From positions 1-26,201 of the IMG/VR virus record IMGVR_UViG_3300030389_003011: DNA of 26,201 bases; one strand, given 5' to 3'. This DNA is from a virus. A program made the position numbers and the translations under genes. The notes under the pieces are model-generated. The model saw nothing but the letters and a program-made list of their open reading frames with translations, ran no database searches and was not told the origin of the DNA. Shown piece by piece: positions 15,037 to 22,471 of the stretch (position 1 is the first letter of the stretch; each line of letters starts with the position of its first letter).

Positions 15037-18000
15037 ATGGCTGAAAATATGTTTAAGGATCTCTTACCTGAAGAGGAAAGAGATTTTAAAAATCAACCTA
15101 AAACTGGTAATGAATTTAATGATCTCTTACCTGAAGGTGAGAAAAATATTCCCATACAAAATGAATTTAAATTATCAGATACTCCTGATGATAAATTTTC
15201 GTTAAAAGATGTAAATTTATTTGAAGATCTTATACCTGATGAAGAAAAAGATAAACCAATTACAAAATTATTTACAGATCCAGATACAGAATTTGGTATT
15301 GGAGATGCTTTTGTTTTAGGTTTAACAGATACTATTCGTGGAGTTACACAATTTGCTGGTGGTGAAAAAGTGTTCTTCATGGATGAAGATTTAAAAACTC
15401 AACAAGCTAGACTTAATCAAGCACTACAAGGTGAAGGTGGTGGATTAGTAGCTGCAGCTTATTTTGGTGGTGCAATATTAGATCCTGCTACTTGGTTAAT
15501 ACCTGTGTTAAGAGGAAAGACATTATATAAAATGGCTTTATCTGGAGGAGTGGCTGGCGGACTTGCAGGTGCATTAGGTTATGTAGATGAAACTAGCATA
15601 TTTGATACAAGGGCAAAACAGGCAGGTGCAGGTGCTGTAGGTGGTGCTATTTTATCACCAGCTATAGGTAAATTATTAGACGTTGCAGCAGTTAGAAAAA
15701 TTAATAAAAGATTAGAAGCAGAGAGATTTACTGATGAACAAATGGAGGAATTACCTGATAAATTAAAAAAAGTAATTAGTGGACCTGGAGAAGAAGATAT
15801 AGTAATAAAAAGACCAGACCAAAAAACTAAAACAAAAAAGGTACAAGGTAGAGGTAAAAAAGATTTAATAGTTAGAAAAAATATTAAACTTAAACAAGTA
15901 GAGACAGTTGACGGTAGACCAAATTCTTTAAAACCTAGTAAAGATACAAATAGAAATTTTATATTAAGAGGACCTAGAGAATTTTTTAAAACAATACTAG
16001 GTGGTTTTGTAAAACCTTTAGAACCAGTAATTAAAGGTGTAGAAAAAGCTAAAGGTGCATACATGAAAAAAGCGACTGCAAAATATGATCAGTATTTTCG
16101 TTCAGGACCTAATGCTGGTGAATTTGGTACTGGTGCTGCGGGTGCATTATACGGTTTTGCTTTACCAACAGATGAAAAAATATTTGGAATAGATGTACCA
16201 GAAACTGATGGTGGTATATTAGAAAGATTTTCAAGAGCTGGATTAGGTTTTATGATGGGCTTTGGTGGTGCAAGATTTGCTAAAAAAACTCAAGTACCTG
16301 ATTTTATAAAAGAACGTAGAGCTTTAGGACAGGGTATAGATATAGAAGAAGATTTAAGTATAGCAAGTTACCTAGCTAAAAATTTTGTAGATGGATACAA
16401 TGTACCAAAAGTTTTAAAAGATTTAGAAACTAAAGATTTAGAAGGTTTAAGAAATAAAATAGAATTACAATTTTATAGAATATATCAAGAGGCAAATCAA
16501 TTAAGCACTGATGAAAGAAAAGTTTTATATAATCTTTTAGAAGGTGATATAAAATATAACGTAGTTCCAAAAGATTTACAAAGAATAGCTAAAAAAGCTA
16601 GAAATCAAATTACTAAAATAACTAATATGTATATTCAAGCAGGTTTAATTACAGAAGAAACTGCTTTAAGAAATATTCAAAGATATATTAAAAGATCTTA
16701 TGGCGGTAAAGATTTAGCTAAAATAGGATCTGAATTAAGAGCAAGAGGTGTTCTTGAAACTATAACACCTAATCAATGGATTAATAAATTTAGTAAAGAA
16801 AAAGCATTTAAATTAGATGATACAGGAAAGTTAGTGCCTTTAGAAAATCATAATGGTTGGGAATTATTTGGTAATGTTCAAGTTAAAAAATTTGAAGAAC
16901 CTGTAAAAGCCACAGAAGATTCAGTTAAAGCATTAATTAAAGCTGGTAAGGGTGATGAACCTTTAATAACAGCTAGATGGGAATATACTAAACAAGAACG
17001 TTTAGGTATGACTGAAATAGAAGATGGTGCTTTTGCTATAATGGAAACTGGTAGGTTAATGGCACAAACTTTACCTAGATATAAATTTTATGCCGATATA
17101 GCTGCACAAACTTTTACAAAAACATCACCAACTGCTGATGAAGTACAAAAACTTAATTTAGTACAAGTGCCTAACAGTGTAAGAACAGGCACAATACAAA
17201 AAACTTATGGTGCTTTAGCGGGTAAATTTATACCTAGAGAAGTATATGAAAATATATTTCAAATAAATAAAATTACAGAAGGTCCACAAAAACCAGTAGC
17301 TAGATTATATAGACAAATAAATCAATATTGGAAAGCTAGTAAAACTGCATGGAATCCAACAGTTCATGTTAATAATATGGTTAGTAATTTAGTTTTATTA
17401 GATTTAGTAGATGGTAACGCAGCATTTTTACCAGCAGCAGTAAAAGCATTTACAGATCAAAATGCAGGTAAATCTGTAAAAATATTAGAAGAAGCGAGCA
17501 ATCTTGGTGTATTTGCTAATAACTATGTAAAAAGAGAATTAGATGTATTAGATCCATCTAAATTAAAACCTGCTTATTATGAAATGGATCCTAATAAAAA
17601 TGTTTTTGAAAATGCTTTAAATGCAGCAGGATTTATACATAAAGATTTAATAGTAAAAAATAAATTTGGATTACAAAAATTATCTGATTATTATGCTTTA
17701 GAAGATTCTATATTTAGACTTGCCCTATACATGGACAGAAGAAAAAAAGGGTACAGTAAAGTTCAAGCTGCACAAGATGCAAGAAAATCTTTTATTGATT
17801 ATAACATTCAAGCACCTGGTATAAATGCATTAAGAGCACTACCTACACCTTTCTTGGCATACACATATAGAGTTGTGCCAATACTTGCAGAGACAGCTGT
17901 AGTTAGACCTTGGAAGTATGCTAAGTATGCTGCATTAGGATATATGTTAAATAACTTAGGTGAATTATTAGGTGAAGGTGCACCTGAAGCTGAACGTGCT

Positions 18001-18789
18001 GCTTTTATAAAAGAAAAACAAGGTCAAGTATTTGGTTTACCGTTTTTGCCTCACAGAAATATTAAAATACCTACAACAGATGAATCAAGATATGTTGATA
18101 TAACTAGGTTTGTACCTGGTGGTGATATATTTGATTTAAATTCTGGTCAGATACCTTTAGTTCCACAACCTTTACAAATGAATTTTGGTGTAGCTGGTGA
18201 TGTTTTTTTTCCTATGCTAGGTTTTGATTTATTTAGAGGTGATAAAATAAAAGGACAAGGTATATCAGAGTTTGATGATTTTTCTATTAGAGCACAGTTT
18301 GCATTAAAAAGACTAGTACCTAACTTTCCTTTTGTTCCATTTTCGTATTCAACAGAAAGAATAGAAAGAGCTAGAAAAGATACGTCTCAACTAAAAAGAA
18401 GTGAAAGTGAATTGCTTGCATTTTTTAATACTTTAGGTTTTAAAATTGAAGAAGCAGATTTAAGTAGATTAAGAACCATAAAAGCATTTGAATTTAGAAG
18501 AAGAGTAAAAGGTGTAGAGGAACAAATGAGATCTGTTTATTCTAAATTTCAAAAAGGATCAATAGATAAAAATAAAAGAAATAAAGAAATAGAAGAATTA
18601 AATGAAAAATATAAAAAACTAAGAGATGAATATAGTGAAGCATTAAATATACCAATAGATTATCAAGAAGGTGCTGAATTTGATGAAATATTACCAAGGA
18701 TAACTACTTCACTTAAAAAACAAAGTGAAAAATTATTTAAAGGTGTAAAAGAAAAAAAAGAAAACATCTTTGAGGATTTAGTAAACTAA
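15037..18789 (+). CDS. Giant internal virion (ejection) protein, T7 gp16-like in position
   Basis: A 1250-residue protein. The first 70 residues hold three copies of a short motif: F6-KDLLPEEE, F27-NDLLPEGE and F62-EDLIPDEE; the last residues repeat it as F1245-EDLV. Residues about 85-210 and 355-425 are Gly/Ala-rich hydrophobic stretches (GGLVAAAYFGGAILDPATWL; LGFMMGFGGARFAKK) suited to membrane association. The central and C-terminal parts contain WKASKTAWNPTVHVNNMVSN, then a helical block with YALEDSIFRLALYMDRRKKG and LPTPFLAYTYRVVPILAETA, a pattern I recall from large phage polyvalent-type proteins. No catalytic Glu motif of a transglycosylase was found by eye. It should form the largest part of the ejected DNA-transfer channel. 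Confidence 0.68.
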   Translation: MAENMFKDLLPEEERDFKNQPKTGNEFNDLLPEGEKNIPIQNEFKLSDTPDDKFSLKDVNLFEDLIPDEEKDKPITKLFTDPDTEFGIGDAFVLGLTDTIRGVTQFAGGEKVFFMDEDLKTQQARLNQALQGEGGGLVAAAYFGGAILDPATWLIPVLRGKTLYKMALSGGVAGGLAGALGYVDETSIFDTRAKQAGAGAVGGAILSPAIGKLLDVAAVRKINKRLEAERFTDEQMEELPDKLKKVISGPGEEDIVIKRPDQKTKTKKVQGRGKKDLIVRKNIKLKQVETVDGRPNSLKPSKDTNRNFILRGPREFFKTILGGFVKPLEPVIKGVEKAKGAYMKKATAKYDQYFRSGPNAGEFGTGAAGALYGFALPTDEKIFGIDVPETDGGILERFSRAGLGFMMGFGGARFAKKTQVPDFIKERRALGQGIDIEEDLSIASYLAKNFVDGYNVPKVLKDLETKDLEGLRNKIELQFYRIYQEANQLSTDERKVLYNLLEGDIKYNVVPKDLQRIAKKARNQITKITNMYIQAGLITEETALRNIQRYIKRSYGGKDLAKIGSELRARGVLETITPNQWINKFSKEKAFKLDDTGKLVPLENHNGWELFGNVQVKKFEEPVKATEDSVKALIKAGKGDEPLITARWEYTKQERLGMTEIEDGAFAIMETGRLMAQTLPRYKFYADIAAQTFTKTSPTADEVQKLNLVQVPNSVRTGTIQKTYGALAGKFIPREVYENIFQINKITEGPQKPVARLYRQINQYWKASKTAWNPTVHVNNMVSNLVLLDLVDGNAAFLPAAVKAFTDQNAGKSVKILEEASNLGVFANNYVKRELDVLDPSKLKPAYYEMDPNKNVFENALNAAGFIHKDLIVKNKFGLQKLSDYYALEDSIFRLALYMDRRKKGYSKVQAAQDARKSFIDYNIQAPGINALRALPTPFLAYTYRVVPILAETAVVRPWKYAKYAALGYMLNNLGELLGEGAPEAERAAFIKEKQGQVFGLPFLPHRNIKIPTTDESRYVDITRFVPGGDIFDLNSGQIPLVPQPLQMNFGVAGDVFFPMLGFDLFRGDKIKGQGISEFDDFSIRAQFALKRLVPNFPFVPFSYSTERIERARKDTSQLKRSESELLAFFNTLGFKIEEADLSRLRTIKAFEFRRRVKGVEEQMRSVYSKFQKGSIDKNKRNKEIEELNEKYKKLRDEYSEALNIPIDYQEGAEFDEILPRITTSLKKQSEKLFKGVKEKKENIFEDLVN

Positions 18790-19004
18790 TGGCTAAACAA
18801 CCTAAAACAACCAGTGAACATCTTATATCCATTTATGGGTATATAACAGGTCTAAAAAGGGAGATTAGCACAATAAAAAATAATCACTTAAAACACATGC
18901 ATGACGATATTGATAGGCTACATGGTAAGATAGATAAGATATTATATGTATTAATAGGTGGATTAGGTGCAACAATATTAACAATACTGGGACTATTTTT
19001 ATAA
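18789..19004 (+). CDS. Tail-anchored coiled-coil membrane protein (XhlA-like layout)
   Basis: A 71-residue protein with TAATG overlaps at both ends. Residues about 20-48 are a charged helix with heptad spacing (GLKREISTIKNNHLKHMHDD), then a single membrane helix at 51-71 (LYVLIGGLGATILTILGLFL) ending at the stop. This layout equals that of XhlA-type haemolysis/holin accessory proteins, where the soluble part faces the cytoplasm. Since the next gene is the endolysin, it is probably part of the lysis machinery, perhaps helping a holin or recruiting the amidase to the membrane. Sequence identity to XhlA is not established. Confidence 0.65.
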   Translation: MAKQPKTTSEHLISIYGYITGLKREISTIKNNHLKHMHDDIDRLHGKIDKILYVLIGGLGATILTILGLFL

Positions 19005-19432
19005 TGGACAAACGTGAAATAACTGATACAATAGTAATACACTGTACACAAACTCCACCAAATATGGATGTTGATGTAACAAAAGTAACTGAGTGGCATA
19101 AAGATCGTGGCTTTGATACGATTGGATATCACTATTTAATTAAAAGAGATGGCACATTACAAACTGGAAGAGATGAAGATCTTGTAGGTGCACATGCAGT
19201 AGCAGTTAATGGAACATCAATAGGTGTAGCATTAGCTGGTGGTGGCACAACAGATATGGGTTGGGAAAATAACTTTGCACCTATACAATTTGAAACACTA
19301 AAAAGTATAATAATTAAATTAAAAGATAAGTATAATATACAAAAAATTATAGGACATTCAGAAGTAGAAAGCACAAAAGAATGCCCATCATTTGATGTAC
19401 AAGGATGGTTAGATAAAAATGGCTTGGTTTAG
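19004..19432 (+). CDS. Endolysin: N-acetylmuramoyl-L-alanine amidase (T7 lysozyme type)
   Basis: A 142-residue Amidase_2-family protein that cuts the bond between MurNAc and L-Ala in peptidoglycan. Zinc ligands are visible: H13 (TIVIHCTQTP), H118 (IIGHSEVE) and C127 (KECPSFDV). Y42 in GYHYLI and K125 match the catalytic Tyr and Lys of T7 lysozyme. The sequence TSIGVALAGG is the usual central strand. Its length is near that of T7 gp3.5 (about 150). There is no signal peptide, so it needs a holin for release. T7 lysozyme also inhibits T7 RNA polymerase; no such polymerase is in view, so that second role is not implied. It overlaps the holin gene by 14 bases. Confidence 0.92.
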   Translation: MDKREITDTIVIHCTQTPPNMDVDVTKVTEWHKDRGFDTIGYHYLIKRDGTLQTGRDEDLVGAHAVAVNGTSIGVALAGGGTTDMGWENNFAPIQFETLKSIIIKLKDKYNIQKIIGHSEVESTKECPSFDVQGWLDKNGLV

Positions 19433-19805
19433 TTTAGCAAAGATTGCAATAAATGCTGGAACGCACATATATAAAAAACGTAAAGAAACTCAAATGCTTA
19501 TGGCAGATGCACAAAATATGCATGCTGCTAAAATGGCAAAAGGTGAAACAGAGTATCAAGGTAAATTATTAGAAGCAAGACAATCAGATTGGAAGGACGA
19601 GTTCGTTTTGATTGTGCTTACGTTGCCAATTTTGGTGATTGCTTGGGGGGTCTTTTCGGAAGATCCTGATGCATCTGCAAAGATAAAAGAGTTTTTTGAT
19701 CAGTTCCAACAACTGCCGACCTGGTTCACAAATTTGTGGATTCTTGTCGTGGCTAGCATTTTTGGTATAAAGGGCACACAAATATTCCGTAACGGGAAAA
19801 AGTAA
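19419..19805 (+). CDS. Holin (3TM_holin-like)
   Basis: A 128-residue protein with a helical N-terminal part (residues 1-57) and two strong membrane helices, at 62-79 (FVLIVLTLPILVIAWGVF) and 103-118 (FTNLWILVVASIFGIK), linked by a polar loop with QQLPTW. The ARQSDWKDE...LP...W...VASIFG pattern fits holins of the GTA/3TM type that I recall from marine phages. It makes membrane holes that let the amidase reach the wall. Codon use changes sharply near 19590: after it every Leu is TTG, CTT or CTG and G/C-rich codons appear, while the first part uses TTA. This suggests a recombined gene. It ends TAATG. Confidence 0.72.
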   Translation: MAWFSLAKIAINAGTHIYKKRKETQMLMADAQNMHAAKMAKGETEYQGKLLEARQSDWKDEFVLIVLTLPILVIAWGVFSEDPDASAKIKEFFDQFQQLPTWFTNLWILVVASIFGIKGTQIFRNGKK

Positions 19806-20029
19806 TGTCTAAACCTGAATATCAGGATATCATAAGCGAATATAAAGAACAGGTTAGAATCCTGAAACAAGAAGTGGCTGAACTACAAGATGCTGGTAAA
19901 TCTAAAGATAGTGCAAACAAACGTACATTACAAAAACTTGAGCATGTAACAAAAGATTTAGAAGATGCAAATAAAAAAATAAAACAATTGGAGGAAGATC
20001 ATGATAAGAAAAATGATAGAAAAGATTAA
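19805..20029 (+). CDS. Small coiled-coil protein in lysis region
   Basis: A 74-residue protein starting at a TAATG overlap with the holin gene. Almost the whole length (residues 5-68) has heptad spacing of Ile, Leu and Val with charged residues between (for example EYKEQVRILKQEVAELQDAG, KLEHVTKDLEDANKKIKQLE). It has no membrane segment or signal peptide, so it is probably cytoplasmic. It might be a partner of the coiled-coil of the 18789 or 20296 proteins. No family is recognised. Confidence 0.7.
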   Translation: MSKPEYQDIISEYKEQVRILKQEVAELQDAGKSKDSANKRTLQKLEHVTKDLEDANKKIKQLEEDHDKKNDRKD

Positions 20030-20078
20030 AAATCTTTGGCAAAGATTCGTAGACTGGCTTTTTACTTTTAAAAAGTGA
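20001..20078 (+). CDS. 25-residue cationic amphipathic peptide
   Basis: A very short gene with a strong GGAGGA site at 19990-19995, five bases before ATG 20001, and a stop (TGA, 20076-20078) that overlaps the GTG start of the next gene as GTGA. Both signs argue that it is translated. Hydrophobic residues fall at 2, 5, 6, 9, 12, 13, 16, 17, 20, 21 and 23, so as a helix it has one greasy face with two Trp and three Phe. The other face carries Lys and Arg; net charge is about +5. Such peptides resemble membrane-active antimicrobial peptides. In this lysis block it may damage or bind the membrane; the role is inference. Confidence 0.6.
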   Translation: MIRKMIEKIKNLWQRFVDWLFTFKK

Positions 20079-20296
20079 AAATAGTTTTAACATTGTTGTT
20101 ATGTTCTTATGTTGCAGATACTTGTCTACCTCCGCATGTTTACCATGAAGAATTTGATAATGATTATGATTGTTTAATTGCAGGTTATAAAGAATCATTA
20201 TTAAAGATAGAAGAAATAGGTAGCGAAGCTATAAATGAGCATAGAATGTATATAAAATTTGGATGCACAGAAATAGTTTATGAGGATAATACATAA
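20075..20296 (+). CDS. Small exported Cys-containing protein (GTG start)
   Basis: A 73-residue protein that starts at GTG 20075, coupled by GTGA to the 25-residue peptide gene. The first 12 residues (MKIVLTLLLCSY) are a short signal-like segment. The mature part has Cys at 10, 17, 33 and 64 (ADTCLPPHVY, NDYDCLIAGY, KFGCTEIVY), suitable for disulfides in the periplasm. The segment around C10 is not a good lipobox. I recall similar short proteins in pelagiphages but know no function. Its place after the holin suggests an outer-envelope step of lysis, or superinfection exclusion. It stops with TAATG into the next gene. Confidence 0.65.
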   Translation: MKIVLTLLLCSYVADTCLPPHVYHEEFDNDYDCLIAGYKESLLKIEEIGSEAINEHRMYIKFGCTEIVYEDNT

Positions 20297-20700
20297 TGAA
20301 AAAACTAGCTTTATCAGATAACACAGGTATACAATTACCTGCTCGTAATTTAATTACAATTATAGGTGCATGTTTAGTTGGGGCATGGTTTGGATTTGGT
20401 GTTATAGAAAGAATTAATGTTTTAGAAACACAAAATAAACTTAATTCAAAAGATATAGAAATGAATACAGAGTTTAGAATAAAGTGGCCTCTTGGAGAAT
20501 TAGGTTCATTGCCTGCCGATTCTGAACAATTTTTACTTATTGAAGATTTAGTAAAAGATGTAGAAAAAATACAGGAACAAATGGAATCAATGATGCATAA
20601 TAAAGTTAATATACAAAGATTACAAAAAGATGTAGATAAAATAATAGATCAATTAGAAATTGTAAAAGATAAAGTAAGAGCAAATGGAGGGCATAAATGA
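20296..20700 (+). CDS. Membrane-anchored coiled-coil protein, spanin-like candidate
   Basis: A 134-residue protein with one membrane helix at about 19-37 (LITIIGACLVGAWFGFGVIE), preceded by a short cytoplasmic tail (MKKLALSDNTGIQLPAR). After it come a linker containing RIKWPLGELGSLPADSEQFL and a heptad-spaced helix at about residues 75-130. This N-in, C-out shape with a long coiled coil is that of inner-membrane spanins (Rz), which link inner and outer membranes in the last lysis step. No clear Rz1 partner with a lipobox is seen, though the neighbouring exported genes are candidates. I recall the LSDNTGIQLPARNLI opening from other marine phages. It is coupled to the next gene by ATGA. Confidence 0.6.
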   Translation: MKKLALSDNTGIQLPARNLITIIGACLVGAWFGFGVIERINVLETQNKLNSKDIEMNTEFRIKWPLGELGSLPADSEQFLLIEDLVKDVEKIQEQMESMMHNKVNIQRLQKDVDKIIDQLEIVKDKVRANGGHK

Positions 20701-20906
20701 TAGAAGTTGTGGTAGCTTTAATACTTACATTAAACGGTTCTGTGATTGAGCATGTATATAAAGATAAAATGAGTGACTGCCTTAAGTCAAAAAGAATTGC
20801 CCAACGAGAAGTAAATCCAGAAAGAGTTATTTTTAGTTGTAAAAAAGTAGAGGCAGAAACAGAAATATATTTAGGTCAAAAAAAAATATTAAGGATAATA
20901 AAATAA
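20697..20906 (+). CDS. Small exported or membrane protein with two Cys
   Basis: A 69-residue protein starting at an ATGA overlap, with a GGAGG site at 20686-20690. The N-terminus (MIEVVVALILTLNG) is short and hydrophobic, signal-like but lacking a basic N-tip. Two Cys (SDCLKSKR; IFSCKKVE) could form a disulfide outside the cell. The rest is basic and mixed alpha/beta. It is similar in kind to the 20075 product and may work with it. The family is one I recall from pelagiphages without a known role. Confidence 0.62.
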   Translation: MIEVVVALILTLNGSVIEHVYKDKMSDCLKSKRIAQREVNPERVIFSCKKVEAETEIYLGQKKILRIIK

Positions 20907-20907
20907 T

Positions 20908-21576
20908 ATGTATTTAAATGCTAATATACCCCCAATAGAATGTTATGTTCGTGGTAATTATTTAAGAGATCAAAAAGATTCACACGATAAATACTTTGAA
21001 TGTGTAGTATTTGGATTTACATCTATACCAAAACAAGTTCCCCTATTTCATTACATGATGACAGATGGTGGTATATGGTGGAGAGCACCTATATCTGCAT
21101 TTTGTAAAAAACCTGGAATAAAAGAATTGCCACTTAATGAATTAATGTTATGGGATTCTTTTAGCTATAATGTTAGTGTAACTAGATTTTATCAATTGCA
21201 AGGATGCAAAATGATATACACATCTAGAAGAAAAAAACAAAGAGAAGGCACATATTTATTTACAATTGATTGGTGTGCTGGTGATTATAATGAATTAGAT
21301 TTTGGATATGCAGAAAAACCAGATCAACATAAATGTGGCCATGTGATAGAACTAGATGATGGTAATTATGCTATTCAACCCAACAATAGGCTAAGAATAT
21401 TCGATCCATCTATGGCTGCTGATCCTAGCAAACCTCTTATACATAGATTAGTTAATACTAGAATATGGTCTGTGGAAGACACATCTAAATGGATAACTGA
21501 CGAGAATGAAGAAGGAAGTTATGACTATGATTATAAGGAGATGAAAAATGGCGAAAAAAAAGTCGACAGTAAATAA
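20908..21576 (+). CDS. Conserved hypothetical protein (222 aa) of marine phages
   Basis: A 222-residue protein that opens MYLNANIPPIECYVRGNYLR. It is soluble and rich in Trp, Tyr, Cys and Asp; segments such as DGGIWWRAPISAFC, LNELMLWDSFSYNVSV, TYLFTIDWCAGDYNELDFGY and KCGHVIELDDGNYAIQPNNR read as a compact, beta-rich fold. I recall this family as widespread in marine phages, without a known function. It contains several Cys-His pairs but no standard zinc motif. The C-terminus is acidic (ENEEGSYDYDYKEM), in clear contrast with the basic proteins that follow, so it might interact with them. Its last 29 bases overlap the next gene. Confidence 0.75.
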   Translation: MYLNANIPPIECYVRGNYLRDQKDSHDKYFECVVFGFTSIPKQVPLFHYMMTDGGIWWRAPISAFCKKPGIKELPLNELMLWDSFSYNVSVTRFYQLQGCKMIYTSRRKKQREGTYLFTIDWCAGDYNELDFGYAEKPDQHKCGHVIELDDGNYAIQPNNRLRIFDPSMAADPSKPLIHRLVNTRIWSVEDTSKWITDENEEGSYDYDYKEMKNGEKKVDSK

Positions 21577-21727
21577 AGCTGGAAACTATACAAAACCTGG
21601 CATGAGAAAAAGAATGTTTAAAGCTATTATGGCTGGATCAAAAGGTGGAAAACCTGGACAATGGTCAGCAAGAAAAGCACAGCTTTTAGCATCTAGGTAT
21701 AAAAAAGCAGGTGGCGGATATAAATAA
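21548..21727 (+). CDS. Tiny basic protein (59 aa), GQWSARKAQL family
   Basis: ATG 21548 lies within the end of the previous gene, preceded by AAGGAGATG; the stop overlaps the next start as TAATGA. The product opens MAKKKSTVNKAGNYTKPGMR, continues KRMFKAIMAGSKGGKPGQWS and ends with ARKAQLLASRYKKAGGGYK. It has no Asp or Glu at all and about 16 Lys or Arg. I recall the SKGGxxGQWSARKAQL...YK.AGGGY pattern in small proteins of phages, bacteria and giant viruses; function unknown to me. Such composition points to binding nucleic acid. It is the first of eight very small genes in a row. Confidence 0.72.
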   Translation: MAKKKSTVNKAGNYTKPGMRKRMFKAIMAGSKGGKPGQWSARKAQLLASRYKKAGGGYK

Positions 21728-21834
21728 TGATAAACTTAATAAAAAAAATTTTAGGTATGCTTGATCTAGAAACTAGAGTAAGATTACTTGAAAGAAAAAA
21801 CTATTGGAAGGAAAAATATAAACATGAAAAATAA
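21727..21834 (+). CDS. Tiny helical protein (35 aa)
   Basis: It starts with a TAATG overlap at 21725-21729 and ends inside the next small gene, an 11-base overlap. The product opens MINLIKKILGMLDLETRVRL and ends in a charged helix (LERKNYWKEKYKHEK). The first half is amphipathic with regularly spaced Ile and Leu, the second half is charged, so it could form one helix that dimerises or lies on a membrane. It is supported mainly by position and by the overlaps at both ends. Confidence 0.55.
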   Translation: MINLIKKILGMLDLETRVRLLERKNYWKEKYKHEK

Positions 21835-21958
21835 AAAAGCAAAAGCAAAAATAAAAAAAGTTATTAAAGGTTTAAAGGGTGCTGTTAAGGCACATACTGG
21901 TCAACATAAAATGTTAGCAAGTGCTTTAAAAGGAAATGGCAAAAAAAAGAGATCCTAA
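21824..21958 (+). CDS. Tiny Lys-rich protein (44 aa) without acidic residues
   Basis: The frame begins at ATG 21824, preceded by GGAAGGA at about 21807-21813, and overlaps the genes on both sides by 11 and 23 bases. The product opens MKNKKAKAKIKKVIKGLKGA and ends ALKGNGKKKRS. Fifteen of 44 residues are Lys, with one Arg and no Asp or Glu. The centre could form an amphipathic helix (KVIKGLKGAVKAHTGQHKML). I recall short KKVIKGLK-type proteins in marine phages. Probably nucleic-acid binding. Confidence 0.62.
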   Translation: MKNKKAKAKIKKVIKGLKGAVKAHTGQHKMLASALKGNGKKKRS

Positions 21959-22223
21959 AGTAGGGACAGGCAAAAAACCAAAAGGATCTGGTAGGAGGCT
22001 CTATACAGATGAGAATCCTAAAGATACTGTTGGAATTAAGTTTGCGACTCCTGCTGATGCTCGTAAAACTGTTGCAAAGGTTAAAAAGATATCTAAACCA
22101 TTTGCGAGAAAGATACAAATATTAACAGTGGGAGAGCAGAGAGCAAAAGTTATGGGTAAAACTCAGGTAGCATCTATATTTAAAAAAGGAAAAGAAGCTA
22201 TAAGAAAAGGGAGGAAGTCGTAA
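21936..22223 (+). CDS. Basic protein (95 aa), conserved phage family
   Basis: A 95-residue protein that opens MAKKRDPKVGTGKKPKGSGR, then RLYTDENPKDTVGIKFATPA. A folded part follows at about residues 40-90 (DARKTVAKVKKISKPFARKI, then ILTVGEQRAKVMGKTQVASI) and a Lys-rich end (KKGKEAIRKGRKS). I recall close relatives in many marine phages; the function is not known. Unlike the tiniest neighbours it contains acidic residues and predicted alpha/beta structure, so it may be the folded core of a complex. It starts with AAAAGGA before ATG and ends TAATGG into the next gene. Confidence 0.72.
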   Translation: MAKKRDPKVGTGKKPKGSGRRLYTDENPKDTVGIKFATPADARKTVAKVKKISKPFARKIQILTVGEQRAKVMGKTQVASIFKKGKEAIRKGRKS

Positions 22224-22471
22224 TGGCATTAGCAAAAAGCCAAAGAAGTCTTAAAGCATGGAGCAAACAAAAATGGCGTACAAAATCTGGAAAAAAATCG
22301 AGCATTACTGGAGAAAGGTACTTGCCTTCTGCAGCAATAAAGAATTTAAGTGCTGCGGAGTATGCGGCAACGACCAGAGCAAAGAGAAAAGACACTAAAA
22401 AAGGTAAGCAACATAGCAAACAACCAAAAGGTATTGCTAAAAAAACAGCTAAATACAGGAGATATAACTAA
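22223..22471 (+). CDS. Basic protein (82 aa), TKSGKKS-GERYLP family
   Basis: An 82-residue protein with GGGAGG before the start and a TAATG overlap. The order of blocks, SLKAWSKQKWRTKSGKKS, GERYLPSAAIKNLSAAEYAA and TTRAKRKDTKKGKQHSKQPK then GIAKKTAKYR, is one I recall from small proteins of phages, bacteria and giant viruses; I believe it has a DUF number (possibly DUF5872), unverified. The EYAATTxAKR core is its most regular part. Role unknown; strongly basic, so likely a nucleic-acid or phosphate-rich partner. Confidence 0.75.
   Translation: MALAKSQRSLKAWSKQKWRTKSGKKSSITGERYLPSAAIKNLSAAEYAATTRAKRKDTKKGKQHSKQPKGIAKKTAKYRRYN

Noticed and set aside
15579-16064. A 161-residue minus-strand frame inside the giant ejection gene
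   Set aside because: Antisense to a long continuous coding frame, with no ribosome-binding site or recognisable motif.
19004-19432. T7-like RNA polymerase regulation by the amidase
   Set aside because: The protein is similar to T7 lysozyme in its catalytic parts, but no phage RNA polymerase gene is in the window to support this second role.
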